From assembly GCF_006538165.1 (NCBI RefSeq), contig NZ_BDLU01000063.1, positions 62,001-126,000 on the forward strand: a stretch of 64,000 bases of DNA. Direction: 5' to 3'. Below the pieces are notes generated by a model. The model did no database searches. It had not been told where the DNA came from and was given only the letters and a program-made list of their open reading frames with translations. Of this stretch, positions 21,646-31,216 are shown piece after piece. Numbering within the stretch: the stretch's first letter is position 1; each line of letters starts with the position of its first letter. The stretch comes from Komagataeibacter diospyri. Lineage in GTDB: Bacteria > Pseudomonadota > Alphaproteobacteria > Acetobacterales > Acetobacteraceae. Both the position numbers and the translations under genes were made by a program.

Positions 21646-22467
21646 ATGACCGGTTTTCTCAAGATGCACGGGCTGGGCAATGATTTTGTGGTGGTGGATG
21701 AACGCGTCCACCGCCATGACCTGACACCTGCCCGGATCGCCGCATTATCCGACCGCCATACCGGAATTGGCTGCGACCAGTTTGTGACCCTGCGTCCCGC
21801 CTGTGCGCAGGGAGCGGACGTGTTCGTGCGTTTCTTCAATGCCGACGGGTCGGAATCAGGGGCGTGCGGTAACGCCTCGCGCTGTGTCGCCGACCTGCTG
21901 GCGCGCGAGACCGGGCGGGATCGCGTCGGGCTACAGACCCGCGCGGGCGTGCTGCATGCCACCATTATCCGCTCCGGTCTGGTGACGGTGGATATGGGAA
22001 CGCCCGCGCAGGGCTGGACGGATGTGCCACTGGCGGAAGAAATGGACACGCTGCACCTGCCCATCGCGGGCGATCCGGCCGCCGTGTCCATGGGCAACCC
22101 GCATGCGACCTTTTTCCTGCCCACCGCTGATGCCATCGACCCATGCGTGGCGGGGCCGGAACTGGAACATCATCCCCTGTTTCCCCAGCGTGCCAATATC
22201 GGTTTCGCCCATGTCACGGGTCCTGGGGCCATGCGGCTGCGGGTATGGGAACGCGGCAGCGGCCTGACGCGGGCGTGTGGTTCGGGTGCGTGTGCCGCCG
22301 TGGTCAACGCCATACGTCGCGGGTTGGTGGAGCGGACCTGCACCGTGGTGATGGATGGTGGTGAACTGACCATCACATGGCGCGAAAATGATGGCCATGT
22401 GCTGATGACCGGTCCCGCGCAGACCAGTTTCAATGGCACGTTCAACCCGGAAGACTATCCCCGATGA
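21646..22467 (+). CDS. dapF: Diaminopimelate epimerase
   Basis: DapF converts LL- to meso-diaminopimelate for lysine and peptidoglycan synthesis. The 273-residue protein has both catalytic cysteines in their motifs: [10 protein letters not shown] near residue 72 and [10 protein letters not shown] near residue 215, plus the N-terminal [15 protein letters not shown]. Two adjacent ATGs (21643 and 21646) are possible; 21646 has better spacing from AGGA. The stop overlaps the mtaB start by 4 nt, a pairing seen in many alphaproteobacteria (dapF-mtaB-ftsY). Confidence 0.97.
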   Translation: MTGFLKMHGLGNDFVVVDERVHRHDLTPARIAALSDRHTGIGCDQFVTLRPACAQGADVFVRFFNADGSESGACGNASRCVADLLARETGRDRVGLQTRAGVLHATIIRSGLVTVDMGTPAQGWTDVPLAEEMDTLHLPIAGDPAAVSMGNPHATFFLPTADAIDPCVAGPELEHHPLFPQRANIGFAHVTGPGAMRLRVWERGSGLTRACGSGACAAVVNAIRRGLVERTCTVVMDGGELTITWRENDGHVLMTGPAQTSFNGTFNPEDYPR

Positions 22468-23711
22468 AGAAGCCGGAAATCCTGACATTCGGCTGTCGTC
22501 TCAACACATATGAAAGCGAGGTGATGCGCAATCACGCAGCCGCGCTGGACAATGTGGTGATCGTGAATACCTGCGCCGTGACGGGCGAGGCCGAGCGACA
22601 GGCCCGTCAGGCCGTGCGCCGCGCCCATCGCGACCGCCCTGATGCACGTATCGTGGTTACGGGCTGCGCGGCCCAGATTGACCCCGAACGCTGGGCGGCA
22701 TTGCCCGGCGTGACCCGCGTGCTGGGTAACCGTGAAAAGCTGGATGCCGCAAGCTGGAGCGAGATGGCGCTGGGTCAGGGCAACGCCGTGTCCGACATCA
22801 TGGCCGCGCGTGAAACCGCCCCGCATCTGGTGACCGAATTCGCAGGACGCACCCGCGCATTCGTGGAAGTACAGCAGGGCTGCGACCATCGCTGCACTTT
22901 CTGCATCATTCCCTTCGGACGCGGGCCGTCGCGTTCGGTACCCGTCGGGGTGGTGGTGGAACAGGTACGCGCACTGGTGCAGTCGGGTTACCGGGAAGTG
23001 GTGCTGACCGGCGTGGACATTACCTCATGGGGGGATGACCTGCCGGGCAGACCGCCGCTGGGGCAGTTGTGCCGCAGGCTGCTGGGCCTTGTGCCCGAAC
23101 TGGAGCGGCTGCGCCTGTCCTCGGTCGATCCGGTGGAGATTGATGAGGACATATGGAAACTGCTGGAAAACGAACCGCGCTTCATGCCCTATCTGCATCT
23201 GTCGCTGCAGGCGGGGAGCGACATCATTCTCAAGCGTATGAAGCGGCGGCACCTGACGGCGGATGCGCAGGCCGTGGTGGCGCGGGCACGCGGGCTGCGG
23301 CCCGATATCGGTATCGGGGCGGACATCATCGCCGGTTTCCCGACCGAGGACGAGGAACTGTTCGAACAGACGCTCGATTTCGTGCGTATGAACGCCCTGC
23401 CTTACCTGCACGTGTTTCCCTATAGTGAGCGCCCCGGCACGCCGGCGGCCCGCATGCCCGCCATTGCCGTGCCCGCGCGAAAAGAGCGCGCGGCCCGGCT
23501 GCGGGCGGCGGGTGCGCAGGCCGCGCTTGATTTCCATGCGCGCCTTATGGGCCGTACGCTGCGGGTGCTGATGGAAACGGACACGTCGGGACATAGCGAG
23601 GAATTCGCCCCGGTAAGGCTGGCGGATGGGGCGGTGTCCGTAGCCGGACGCATTGAAACGGTGCGCCCGGTGGCGGTTGACGATAACGGACTGGTTGCGG
23701 AAATTCTCTGA
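22464..23711 (+). CDS. mtaB: tRNA t6A37 methylthiotransferase
   Basis: MtaB is a radical-SAM enzyme that adds a methylthio group to N6-threonylcarbamoyladenosine at position 37 of ANN-decoding tRNAs. The 415-residue protein has the N-terminal UPF0004 domain with three cysteines (FGCRLN, NTCAVT, TGCAAQ) for the auxiliary iron-sulfur cluster, and the radical-SAM CxxxCxxC as GCDHRCTFC. The opening [10 protein letters not shown] and [12 protein letters not shown] favour MtaB over MiaB or RimO. It overlaps dapF by 4 nt, and ftsY starts just after its stop. Confidence 0.95.
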   Translation: MKKPEILTFGCRLNTYESEVMRNHAAALDNVVIVNTCAVTGEAERQARQAVRRAHRDRPDARIVVTGCAAQIDPERWAALPGVTRVLGNREKLDAASWSEMALGQGNAVSDIMAARETAPHLVTEFAGRTRAFVEVQQGCDHRCTFCIIPFGRGPSRSVPVGVVVEQVRALVQSGYREVVLTGVDITSWGDDLPGRPPLGQLCRRLLGLVPELERLRLSSVDPVEIDEDIWKLLENEPRFMPYLHLSLQAGSDIILKRMKRRHLTADAQAVVARARGLRPDIGIGADIIAGFPTEDEELFEQTLDFVRMNALPYLHVFPYSERPGTPAARMPAIAVPARKERAARLRAAGAQAALDFHARLMGRTLRVLMETDTSGHSEEFAPVRLADGAVSVAGRIETVRPVAVDDNGLVAEIL

Positions 23712-23712
23712 T

Positions 23713-24729
23713 ATGGCACTTGGTTTCTTCTCACGTCTCAAGGCGGGGCTGTCGCGCTCCACACAGAAACTCAGCGGTGGGCTGAGCGCCGTCTTCACCC
23801 GGCGCAAGTTGGATGACCAGGCGCTGGAGGAGCTTGAAGATCTGCTGATCTCCGCCGATCTTGGCCCGAGTGTCGCGGAAAAGGTGATCGACTCCTTCCG
23901 TCGTTCCAAGTTCGGCAAGGAAGTAACGGATGAGGAAGTGCGGCAGGCACTGGCGGAAGAAATCGCCAATATCCTGCAACCTGTCGCCATCCCGTTTGAA
24001 CCTGATCCGAAGCTCAGGCCGCATGTGGTGCTGGTGGTGGGGGTGAACGGCACCGGCAAGACCACCACCATTGGCAAGATGGCCCGTTTTTATGGCGAGC
24101 AGGGCAAGAAGGTAATGATGGTCGCGGGCGATACCTTCCGCGCCGCCGCCGTTGAACAGTTGCAGGTATGGGGCGAGCGCACGGGCGCGCCCGTCATTGC
24201 GGGCAAGCCCAATGCCGATGCGGCGGGTCTGGCGTTCGAAGCCCTCAAGCGCGCCACGGCGGAAGGTGCCGACCTGCTGCTGGTCGATACGGCAGGCCGC
24301 CTGCACAACAAGAGCGCGCTGATGGAGGAACTGGCCAAGATCATCCGCGTCATGCGCAAGTTTGATGAGACCGCTCCCCATTCCGTGCTGCTGGTGCTGG
24401 ACGCGACCACGGGCCAGAATGCGGTGGAACAGGTGCGGGTGTTCAAGGAACTGGTCAACGTGACCGGGCTGGTCGTGACCAAGCTGGATGGTTCGGCGCG
24501 CGGCGGGATCGTGGTGGCGCTGGCCGATGCGTTCGGCCTGCCGGTGCATCTGGTGGGGGTGGGCGAACAGGCCGATGACCTGCGTCCGTTCTCCGCCGAG
24601 GCGTTTGCAAAGGGGCTGGTTGGCGATTCGATCAAGGTCATCGAACGCGATGACATGCCCGCCGAAGGACAGGCGGAAGCTGCCGATGCACCTCCATCCG
24701 GGGCGGAACACCCACAACAGCCGGGCTGA
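23713..24729 (+). CDS. ftsY: Signal recognition particle receptor FtsY
   Basis: FtsY is the SRP receptor GTPase that docks translating ribosomes at the membrane for insertion of membrane proteins. The 338-residue protein is the short alphaproteobacterial type without the long acidic A domain. It has the N-terminal amphipathic GFFSRLKAGLSRS, the four-helix N domain, and the G domain with GVNGTGKTTTIGK, DTFRAAAVEQL, DTAGRLHNK, TKLDGSARGG and the GVGEQADDLRPF end. An Ala/Gly/Glu-rich tail follows. The ATG is 1 nt after the mtaB stop. Confidence 0.97.
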   Translation: MALGFFSRLKAGLSRSTQKLSGGLSAVFTRRKLDDQALEELEDLLISADLGPSVAEKVIDSFRRSKFGKEVTDEEVRQALAEEIANILQPVAIPFEPDPKLRPHVVLVVGVNGTGKTTTIGKMARFYGEQGKKVMMVAGDTFRAAAVEQLQVWGERTGAPVIAGKPNADAAGLAFEALKRATAEGADLLLVDTAGRLHNKSALMEELAKIIRVMRKFDETAPHSVLLVLDATTGQNAVEQVRVFKELVNVTGLVVTKLDGSARGGIVVALADAFGLPVHLVGVGEQADDLRPFSAEAFAKGLVGDSIKVIERDDMPAEGQAEAADAPPSGAEHPQQPG

Positions 24730-24752
24730 TCCGGCAGAACCATTCAGGCATG

Positions 24753-24782
24753 AAAAAAGGGACCATCCCATGGGATGGTCCC
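24753..24782 (-). terminator. Intrinsic terminator on the minus strand (gap-pgk transcript)
   Basis: The arms 24759-24770 (GGGACCATCCCA) and 24771-24782 are perfect inverted repeats, with six A at 24753-24758 that become a T-run in minus-strand transcripts. Orientation therefore fits termination of the pgk transcript after it crosses the adjacent repeat element. It could also form a hairpin after ftsY. Confidence 0.75.
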
Positions 24783-24791
24783 TGACCTGAA

Positions 24792-24878
24792 GATGTTTCT
24801 GGTGAAGCTTTTTTCAAAAAGCTTCAGGGGAACGCCGCCTTTTTTGGAAATAAGGAGACGGCGCCCAGGAACTTTTAT
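24792..24878. repeat. Intergenic palindromic repeat, copy c (full-length form)
   Basis: Longest copy in the window. It runs GTTTCTGG, hairpin A (TGAAGCTTTTTTCAAAAAGCTT), GGGGAACGCCGCCTTTTTTGG, a degraded right half of hairpin B (GACGGCGCCC) and the outer end CAGGAACTTTT. It fills the convergent gap between ftsY and pgk. Confidence 0.8.
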
Positions 24879-24888
24879 GGCTTTCGCC

Positions 24889-26112
24889 TCAGATCGGCAT
24901 CGCGCGTTCAAAAATGTTTTCCAGCGCCATGATGCCCGGCAGTGTCTTGCCTTCCATCCATTCGAGGAAGGCCCCGCCCGCGCTGGAAATGTAGGAGATA
25001 TGCTTCTCCACCCCCGCATGACGCAGGGCCGAAACCGTATCCCCGCCACCTGCAATGCTTTTCAGCGCACCGGCATCGGTCAGGCGCGCCACGTCGCGCG
25101 CTACCGCATTGGTCGCGGCGTCAAATGGCGTGATTTCGAATGCACCCAGCGGACCGTTCCAGACCAGCGTTTTCAGCGTCGCGATCTTCTGCTCGATCAG
25201 CTTGACTGTTTCCGGCCCGACATCCAGCATCATTGCGTCATCAGGAATGGCGGTGACGGGCACGGTGCGGGTCGGCACGTCGGCCCTGAAATCAGTGGCG
25301 GTCACGGCGTCAACCGGCAGCACGATCTCGCAGCCCTTTTCCTTTGCTTTCGCAAGGATGTCGCGCGCGGTGTCATGCATGTCCGCTTCCTGCAGGGACC
25401 GGCCCACATTCACACCCTGCGCCGCAAGGAACGTGTTGGCCATGGCGCCACCAATGATCAGCATGTCCACCTTGGCCAGCAGGTTGCCGATCAGGTCGAG
25501 CTTGGTGGAGATCTTGGCCCCGCCCACAATGGCGCCCACCGGACGCGCCGGGTTTTCCAGCGCGATGTTCAGTGCGTTGAGTTCCGTCTCCATCAGCCGC
25601 CCGGCAAAGGACGGCAGCAGGCGGGCCACGCCCTCGGTCGAAGCATGGGCGCGGTGGGCGGCGGAAAACGCGTCATTGACATAGTAATCGGCAAGCGAAG
25701 CGAATTCCTTCGCCAGGGCGGGGTCGTTCTGTTCCTCCCCAGGATAGAAACGGGTGTTTTCCAGCACGACGACATCCCCGTCCTGCATGGCGTCCACCGC
25801 CTCCTGCACCTTCGGTCCGATGCAGTCATCGACGAATGTGACCGGACGGCCCAGCGCATCCCCCAGCGCATCGGCGATCGGGCCAAGCGACATTTCCGGC
25901 ACGGGCTTGCCCTTGGGGCGGTCGAAGTGACTGACGACAATCACCTTCGCACCCTTGCGGGCCAGTTCCTGTATGGTAGGCAGCAGGCGCAGGATGCGGG
26001 TTGCGTCCGTGATCTGGGCGTTACGGACCGGAACGTTCAGATCAGCGCGCAGGAGGACCTTCTTGCCGGTGGCGTCAAGGTCGTCCAGCGTCTTGAATGA
26101 TGTCGCGCCCAT
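24889..26112 (-). CDS. pgk: Phosphoglycerate kinase
   Basis: Pgk interconverts 1,3-bisphosphoglycerate plus ADP with 3-phosphoglycerate plus ATP. The 407-residue protein has the N-domain substrate motif [29 protein letters not shown] and the nucleotide-binding [11 protein letters not shown] and [11 protein letters not shown]. The ATG at 26112 shares its A with the TAA stop of gap (TAATG), so the two are translationally coupled and the enzymes catalyse consecutive steps. The upstream in-frame ATG at 26166 would lie inside gap. Confidence 0.98.
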   Translation of the reverse strand: MGATSFKTLDDLDATGKKVLLRADLNVPVRNAQITDATRILRLLPTIQELARKGAKVIVVSHFDRPKGKPVPEMSLGPIADALGDALGRPVTFVDDCIGPKVQEAVDAMQDGDVVVLENTRFYPGEEQNDPALAKEFASLADYYVNDAFSAAHRAHASTEGVARLLPSFAGRLMETELNALNIALENPARPVGAIVGGAKISTKLDLIGNLLAKVDMLIIGGAMANTFLAAQGVNVGRSLQEADMHDTARDILAKAKEKGCEIVLPVDAVTATDFRADVPTRTVPVTAIPDDAMMLDVGPETVKLIEQKIATLKTLVWNGPLGAFEITPFDAATNAVARDVARLTDAGALKSIAGGGDTVSALRHAGVEKHISYISSAGGAFLEWMEGKTLPGIMALENIFERAMPI

Positions 26113-27134
26113 TACAGTGCCCCGAATACGGCAGCCGTGTCGGCCATGCGGTTGGAGAAACCCCATTCATTGTCATACCAGCTGCAGATGCGCACCAGCT
26201 TGCCGCCATCGATCACGGCTGTCTGGGTCGCGTCAAAGGTGGAGGACGCGGGGGAGTGGTTGAAATCCGTGCTGACCAGCGGCGCGGTGTTATAGGCGAG
26301 GATGCCTTTCAGCGGGCCGGACTCGGATGCCGCACGTAGCGCATCGTTTACTTCCTCGACCGAGGCCGGGGCTTTTTTGGGCACAAAATCCAGCGAGACG
26401 AGCGAGACGTTGGGGGTGGGCACACGAATGGCGGTGCCATCCAGCCGGCCCTTCAGGTGCGGCAGCACCAGCCCCACGGCGCGCGCGGCCCCGGTGGAGG
26501 TCGGGATCATGTTCAGCGCCGCCCCGCGTGCGCGGCGCAGGTCCTTGTGCAGCGTGTCCACCGTGCGCTGGTCCCCGGTGTAGGAATGGATGGTGACCAT
26601 GTAGCCGCATTCGATGCCGAACGTGTCATCCAGCACCTTGGCCACCGGGGCCAGGCAGTTGGTGGTGCATGACGCGTTTGAAATGACGGTCATGTCAGGG
26701 GTCAGCACGTCCTGGTTCACGCCGTACACGATCGTGGCGTCCACGCCCGATGCGGGGGCGGACACGATTACCTTGCGTGCGCCCGCCTTGATCAGCTGGG
26801 CTGCCTTTTCCTTGTCGGTGAAACGGCCGGTGCATTCCAGCGCCACGTCCACGCCCTGGAGCGGTACCTTTGTCGGGTCGGCCTCGGCCGAGACGGTGAT
26901 GGGGTCGTAGGTACGACCGTTGGCGGTGATGATGATCTGGTTGCCGTTCACCTTCACTTCGGCGGGGAAGCGGCCATGCACGCTGTCGTAGGACAGCAGG
27001 TGTGCGTTATCTGCCACGCTGCCAAGGTCATTGATGGCCACGGGCACGACATCGGTGCGTCCGCTTTCGATAATGCCACGTAGCACAAGGCGACCAATGC
27101 GACCGAAACCGTTTATTGCGACTTTAACAGCCAT
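26112..27134 (-). CDS. gap: Glyceraldehyde-3-phosphate dehydrogenase (type I)
   Basis: Converts glyceraldehyde-3-phosphate, phosphate and NAD(P)+ to 1,3-bisphosphoglycerate. The 340-residue protein has the nucleotide-binding INGFGRIGR at the N-terminus, the catalytic cysteine C156 in SNASCTTNC, and the catalytic His in the following [15 protein letters not shown] after strand 2 is the alphaproteobacterial variant. The ATG follows GGAGAAAATAAGAAA. It lies 30 nt after the transketolase-like gene and overlaps pgk by 1 nt, reproducing the tkt-gap-pgk order of many alphaproteobacteria. Confidence 0.98.
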   Translation of the reverse strand: MAVKVAINGFGRIGRLVLRGIIESGRTDVVPVAINDLGSVADNAHLLSYDSVHGRFPAEVKVNGNQIIITANGRTYDPITVSAEADPTKVPLQGVDVALECTGRFTDKEKAAQLIKAGARKVIVSAPASGVDATIVYGVNQDVLTPDMTVISNASCTTNCLAPVAKVLDDTFGIECGYMVTIHSYTGDQRTVDTLHKDLRRARGAALNMIPTSTGAARAVGLVLPHLKGRLDGTAIRVPTPNVSLVSLDFVPKKAPASVEEVNDALRAASESGPLKGILAYNTAPLVSTDFNHSPASSTFDATQTAVIDGGKLVRICSWYDNEWGFSNRMADTAAVFGAL

Positions 27135-27164
27135 TTTCTTATTTTCTCCGTAAGGTCAGACATT

Positions 27165-29096
27165 TCACACACTGGCATCGGTTGATGCCATCCCGGGCGG
27201 CGCGCCGTTTCCTCCCGCGGTTTCAACCAGGGCGTCGGACTGGGGGCGGACCAGACGCAATGCGTCGCGGCAGATCCGTTCCGGCGTGATGTCGGCGGTG
27301 CTGTCTGGCCGGTCGGGGGCGGAAGGCGCCCCGAATCCGTCAATACCAACAAACAGCCCGTCCGTTCCAAGCCATCGTTCCCATCCAAACCCTGAAGCGG
27401 CCTCTATTCCGATCCGGGGTGCCGTTCCCAGCACGGCGGCACGATACGTCATTTTTTGCACGGCGAACAGTTCCCAGCATGGAAGGGAGACGACAGCCGC
27501 CGCAACCCCCGCATCCCGCAGCAGTTTGCGCGCCGCCAGCGCCAGTATGGCCTCGTGCCCCGTGGCGACCAGCGTGACCTGTCGCGTGCCTTCGGCTTCG
27601 GCCAGTACATAACCGCCCCGTGCGCACAGGTTGGTCAGTCCGTGCTGTTCACGTTCAGGGGCCGCGGAAGTTGCCAGCGCGGGAGTGGATTCCAGCGTCA
27701 GCAGGCTTGGCCCGCTGGTCCGCCGCAGTGCCAGTTCCATGCATTCCATGGTCTCACGGTGGTCGGCGGGACGGAAAACCGCGACGTTTGGCATGGCGCG
27801 CAGGCTGGCAAGCTGTTCCACCGGCTGGCCGCCGCCCGCCCCGTCGCCGCGCAGCAGGTCGTCATCGGTCAGCAGGTAGATCACCTGCTGGTCCGTCATG
27901 GCGGCGTAGCGCAGGGCAGGGCGCATGCGGTCCACCGCGATGATGGTCGATGTGCCGAACGCCAGCAGTCCGTCATGCATGGCAATGCCATTGAGCAGGG
28001 CAGCCATGCCATGCACCTGTGTCCCGCATGACAGGTCGATTTCGCTGCCGCCCCGACGGTTGGCGGGCAGGTCGGCCAGCATGCCCCGGCGTGAACGCAG
28101 GCAGGTCAGTTCGGGCAGGAGTTCATGCAGGGTCTCGAGTCCCCGCTGTGCAGCAAAGGTGGGGGAAACACGGGCGATCGCACTGCCATGTTCCCGCCAT
28201 GACCGCTGCCAGTCGGGTTGCCAGAAGGCGGGACGCTGGTTGCGGGCCATGCGTTCGAATTCGGCTTTCTGCCTGTCTTTTAGCAATCTGCGCAGCCATG
28301 AACGCCGCGCGCTGGCCCCCCGGCGCGCGGCCCCTGCCCACAGGCCCGGATCATCGGCGAAGGGCGGTGGCGGGTCGGTTTCGGGGGCTGCGATACAGGC
28401 GATCAGGCAGGGTTTGTGCGTACGCTGCGATGATGTGATGGCGGCCGCGATCTGTTCGGGGCTGGCTGCGTTCACCTTCCTGACCGACCAGCCCGATGCG
28501 CTGTAGCGCGGCAGTATGGCGTCCACGGCCTCGCGCTCGTTCAGCCACAGGCCAACGACCAGTGTGACGCGGTCCAGCCCCATCTGGCCTGCAAGGGCAG
28601 CGCTTTCCAGTGCGACACCGGTGGACAGCTCCGTCCAGCAGCCCAGTCCCCAGATGCGGTGGTTGACCAGCGAACGGCCGAACCGTGCCGCAAGGTTCTG
28701 TTCCGCCAGTGCCATGCCGATCGCCGCCCCCAGCCCCTGCCCGCTGGGGCCACAGGCCTGCCGGTCGTGCCGGGCGCGCGCAGGGTCGCCCACGCGTGGC
28801 GGCAGTGGCGCCTGTCCCGACAGTTCGGCCATGATGCGCGGCAGTACACGATAACGTGGGGACGATACCACGACGCGGTCCCGGTCCGGCCATTCGGGGC
28901 TGGCGGGATCGAAGCGCAGGAAGCGACTCCACAACACCGCGCAGAAATCAGCCATGACCTGCGCATGCGGGGCGTAACGGCGGTCGGGCTCGTGGGTGCT
29001 GATGGCGTGGCGGATCGCCGTTGCCAGCCGCTGGGGCATGTTGGCGGCGGCGGGGGATGCCGCGGGTAGGGGCGTGCTGGCTAGGTCTTCAGGCAT
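27165..29096 (-). CDS. Transketolase-family protein lacking cofactor and catalytic motifs (probable pseudoenzyme)
   Basis: A full-length 643-residue transketolase-fold protein, uninterrupted, with the three domains recognisable: N-terminal (MADFCAVLW, GPSGQGLGAAIGMALAEQNLAARFGR), middle (LNGIAMHDGLLAFGTST, QPVEQLASLRAMPNVAVFRPAD) and C-terminal (RGGYVLAEA, YRAAVLG, GFGWERWLG). The key residues are gone. By eye-alignment to E. coli TktA, His26 becomes Y41, His66 becomes R81, the thiamine-diphosphate/Mg GDG becomes GLG (150-152), the essential Glu411 becomes V361, and His473 becomes G423. It should not bind thiamine diphosphate normally. It occupies the tkt slot of a tkt-gap-pgk operon, so it probably descends from a true transketolase. 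A functional one is expected elsewhere in the genome. Confidence 0.85.
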   Translation of the reverse strand: MPEDLASTPLPAASPAAANMPQRLATAIRHAISTHEPDRRYAPHAQVMADFCAVLWSRFLRFDPASPEWPDRDRVVVSSPRYRVLPRIMAELSGQAPLPPRVGDPARARHDRQACGPSGQGLGAAIGMALAEQNLAARFGRSLVNHRIWGLGCWTELSTGVALESAALAGQMGLDRVTLVVGLWLNEREAVDAILPRYSASGWSVRKVNAASPEQIAAAITSSQRTHKPCLIACIAAPETDPPPPFADDPGLWAGAARRGASARRSWLRRLLKDRQKAEFERMARNQRPAFWQPDWQRSWREHGSAIARVSPTFAAQRGLETLHELLPELTCLRSRRGMLADLPANRRGGSEIDLSCGTQVHGMAALLNGIAMHDGLLAFGTSTIIAVDRMRPALRYAAMTDQQVIYLLTDDDLLRGDGAGGGQPVEQLASLRAMPNVAVFRPADHRETMECMELALRRTSGPSLLTLESTPALATSAAPEREQHGLTNLCARGGYVLAEAEGTRQVTLVATGHEAILALAARKLLRDAGVAAAVVSLPCWELFAVQKMTYRAAVLGTAPRIGIEAASGFGWERWLGTDGLFVGIDGFGAPSAPDRPDSTADITPERICRDALRLVRPQSDALVETAGGNGAPPGMASTDASV

Positions 29097-29231
29097 CGGC
29101 GTCGTCCATTGGTCGGGGAAGGATCGGTCGGAGCCGCTTTCGCATGACTACTGCGCCGCGCGGGTGGCGGCAATATTAGCGGTGTTGTCCCACTATGCCA
29201 CGCGTGGGGGATACTGTATCGGTATGGGGTC

Positions 29232-29696
29232 ATGTCCCGTCCGTCCCCGCGCCCTGTCCGCCGCGTCCTTCTTGTCGCATTCGCCTGCCTGCCGGTAATG
29301 GGCGGGTGCAAGCTGATCGGCCAGAAAACATTCAACCGCCATGCGGGCGACCCGCCACAACTGCCGCAGCATCCGCCGCCGCCGGTGCCCGGCATTGACC
29401 GTCCCGCGCTGGTGACCATTGTGGCGGGAACGCCTGATACACAATGGAAACCCGCCGTTCGCGCCGCCGTGGCCGATGCCCTGTCGCGCAAGCCCAATGC
29501 GCTGTTCACCATTGTGGTCAGCGTGCCCGACCGGGGCGATGGCGGCGTGCCGGACATGCAGAAAGTGGTGGATGCCAATGGCCAGCCGGTACTGCAGGCG
29601 GTGATGGATGCCGGTGCCGGTGGCAGCCAGACGGAAATGGACGCCCGCAGTGTGCCCGCGAACAGTGCAACCCAGGTCTGCATTTATGCGCAGTAG
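29232..29696 (+). CDS. Small lipoprotein of unknown function
   Basis: A 154-residue predicted lipoprotein: basic RPVRR, hydrophobic VLLVAFACLPVMGG and lipobox cysteine C26 (MGGC). The mature part begins with a Pro-rich stretch (PPQLPQHPPPPVPG) and continues with ALVTIVAGTPDTQWKPAVRAAVADAL and repeated short beta-like segments. I recognise no family. It is divergent from the transketolase-like gene (135 bp apart) and upstream of hemA on the same strand. The signal sequence and codon pattern support it over overlapping minus-strand frames. Confidence 0.6.
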   Translation: MSRPSPRPVRRVLLVAFACLPVMGGCKLIGQKTFNRHAGDPPQLPQHPPPPVPGIDRPALVTIVAGTPDTQWKPAVRAAVADALSRKPNALFTIVVSVPDRGDGGVPDMQKVVDANGQPVLQAVMDAGAGGSQTEMDARSVPANSATQVCIYAQ

Positions 29697-29879
29697 TTCA
29701 ATGCGGTTTTGCAATTTCCGCCTCCATCATGCCATAAAGGGTGGCCCGCTGGCGGTTAATCCCCGGCGATAGCGCCGCGTGAGGGGACATCATCCCCCCG
29801 GCGCGGGTCATCCGTGATGGTGGCCATCATAAATGAAGACCCCGTGAACAGACCGGGGTGTGCATGGAGAAAAGCAGCA

Positions 29880-31160
29880 GTGTCCAGTAATCAAGTGGAT
29901 GGGCATCCGTTCTTCCGGTTCTGCCGGACGGCGCTGGAGAATATCCGCGCGCAGGGTCGATACCGGCAGTTCACCCCACTGGCACGCCAGGCCGAGCGTT
30001 ATCCCCTGTATGACCAGCCGGAAACACAGGCCACTCCGTCAACCCCCGCCTGCCCGCAGGATCGGGAGGTCGTGGTCTGGTCCTCCAACGACTATCTGGG
30101 CATGGGCGTCGATCCGGTGGTGGTCGAAGCCGCCATTCAGGCAATCCACGAACATGGCGCGGGTGCGGGTGGCACGCGCAACATCGCGGGCACCAGTCCG
30201 GTCCATACCGCGCTGGAAGCCGAAATGGCCGACCTGCACGGCAAGGAGGCGGGGCTGCTGTTCGTGTCCGGTTATGTCTCCAACCAGGCGACCCTGCAGA
30301 CGATCCTGAGCAGCATGCCCGGCTGGATCTGTTTTTCCGACCGGCTGAACCATGCCTCCATGATCGCGGGGATCAAGGGCGCGCGCGGTTCAACCACGGT
30401 CATCTACGAACATAACGACCTTGCCGACCTGGAAGCCAAGCTGGCCGCGGCCCCCAGGGATGCGCCCAAGCTGATCGCGTTTGAAAGCGTGTATTCCATG
30501 GATGGCGACATTTCCGATATCGCCGGGACATGCGCGCTGGCGCGCAAGTATGGCGCCATCACATATCTGGACGAAGTGCATGCCGTGGGCCTGTACGGGG
30601 ATCAGGGCGGTGGCGTGTCGGAACGTGACGGCGTGGCCGATCAGGTGGACATCATCGAAGGCACGCTGGCCAAGGGGTTTGGCGTGCATGGTGGCTACAT
30701 CACCGCGACCAGCGATATTGTCGAATACCTGCGCCTTGCGGCTTCGGGTTTCATCTTTACCACCGCCCTGCCGCCCGCGGTTGTCGCGGCGGCTCTGGCC
30801 AGCGTGCGGCTGGTGCGCAAGGATGGCTGGCGGCGCGAACGCATGTTCGAACGCGTCAACACCTTCCGCGAAAAGCTGCGCAAGGCAGGCATTCCCTTTA
30901 CCATGACGCCAAGCCATATCGTGCCGATCCCGGTGGGCGACGCCCAGCGCTGCCGTGAGCTGAGCGACCGTCTGCTCAACGATTACGGGATTTACGCAAC
31001 CCCCATCAATTATCCCACCGTGCCGCGTGGCACCGAACGCCTGCGTCTGACGCCGGGACCGTTCCATACGGATGAGATGATGGACGACATGGTGACGGCC
31101 CTGTCCCGTCTGCTGCGCATCAACGACCTTGCACCGCAGCCTGTCGCCGCCATGGCCTGA
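29880..31160 (+). CDS. hemA: 5-aminolevulinate synthase
   Basis: ALA synthase condenses glycine with succinyl-CoA to 5-aminolevulinate, the first committed step of heme synthesis by the C4 route typical of alphaproteobacteria. It is a PLP enzyme of the alpha-oxoamine synthase family. With the start used here K265 in GTLAKGFGVHGGY binds PLP, preceded by WSSNDYLGMG, GTRNIAGTSPVH and YLDEVHAVGLYG. The GTG at 29880 has GGAGA about 10 nt upstream and fits family length (426 residues); an ATG at 29817 would add 21 residues unlike other ALA synthases. Glycine is its substrate, linking it in metabolism to the gcv operon. Confidence 0.96.
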   Translation: MSSNQVDGHPFFRFCRTALENIRAQGRYRQFTPLARQAERYPLYDQPETQATPSTPACPQDREVVVWSSNDYLGMGVDPVVVEAAIQAIHEHGAGAGGTRNIAGTSPVHTALEAEMADLHGKEAGLLFVSGYVSNQATLQTILSSMPGWICFSDRLNHASMIAGIKGARGSTTVIYEHNDLADLEAKLAAAPRDAPKLIAFESVYSMDGDISDIAGTCALARKYGAITYLDEVHAVGLYGDQGGGVSERDGVADQVDIIEGTLAKGFGVHGGYITATSDIVEYLRLAASGFIFTTALPPAVVAAALASVRLVRKDGWRRERMFERVNTFREKLRKAGIPFTMTPSHIVPIPVGDAQRCRELSDRLLNDYGIYATPINYPTVPRGTERLRLTPGPFHTDEMMDDMVTALSRLLRINDLAPQPVAAMA

Positions 31161-31167
31161 CCCGTTG

Positions 31168-31197
31168 GCCCGCGCCCGGCATGGCCGGGGCGCGGGC
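31168..31197. terminator. GC-rich hairpin between hemA and the DsbA-like gene
   Basis: The arms at 31168-31180 (GCCCGCGCCCGGC) and 31184-31197 pair over about 13 positions with one bulge and a 3-nt loop, in the convergent gap of 56 bp. There is no T-run, so termination is inferred from position and stability only. Confidence 0.45.
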
Positions 31198-31216
31198 TGA
31201 CATGGAGGCGTGTGGG

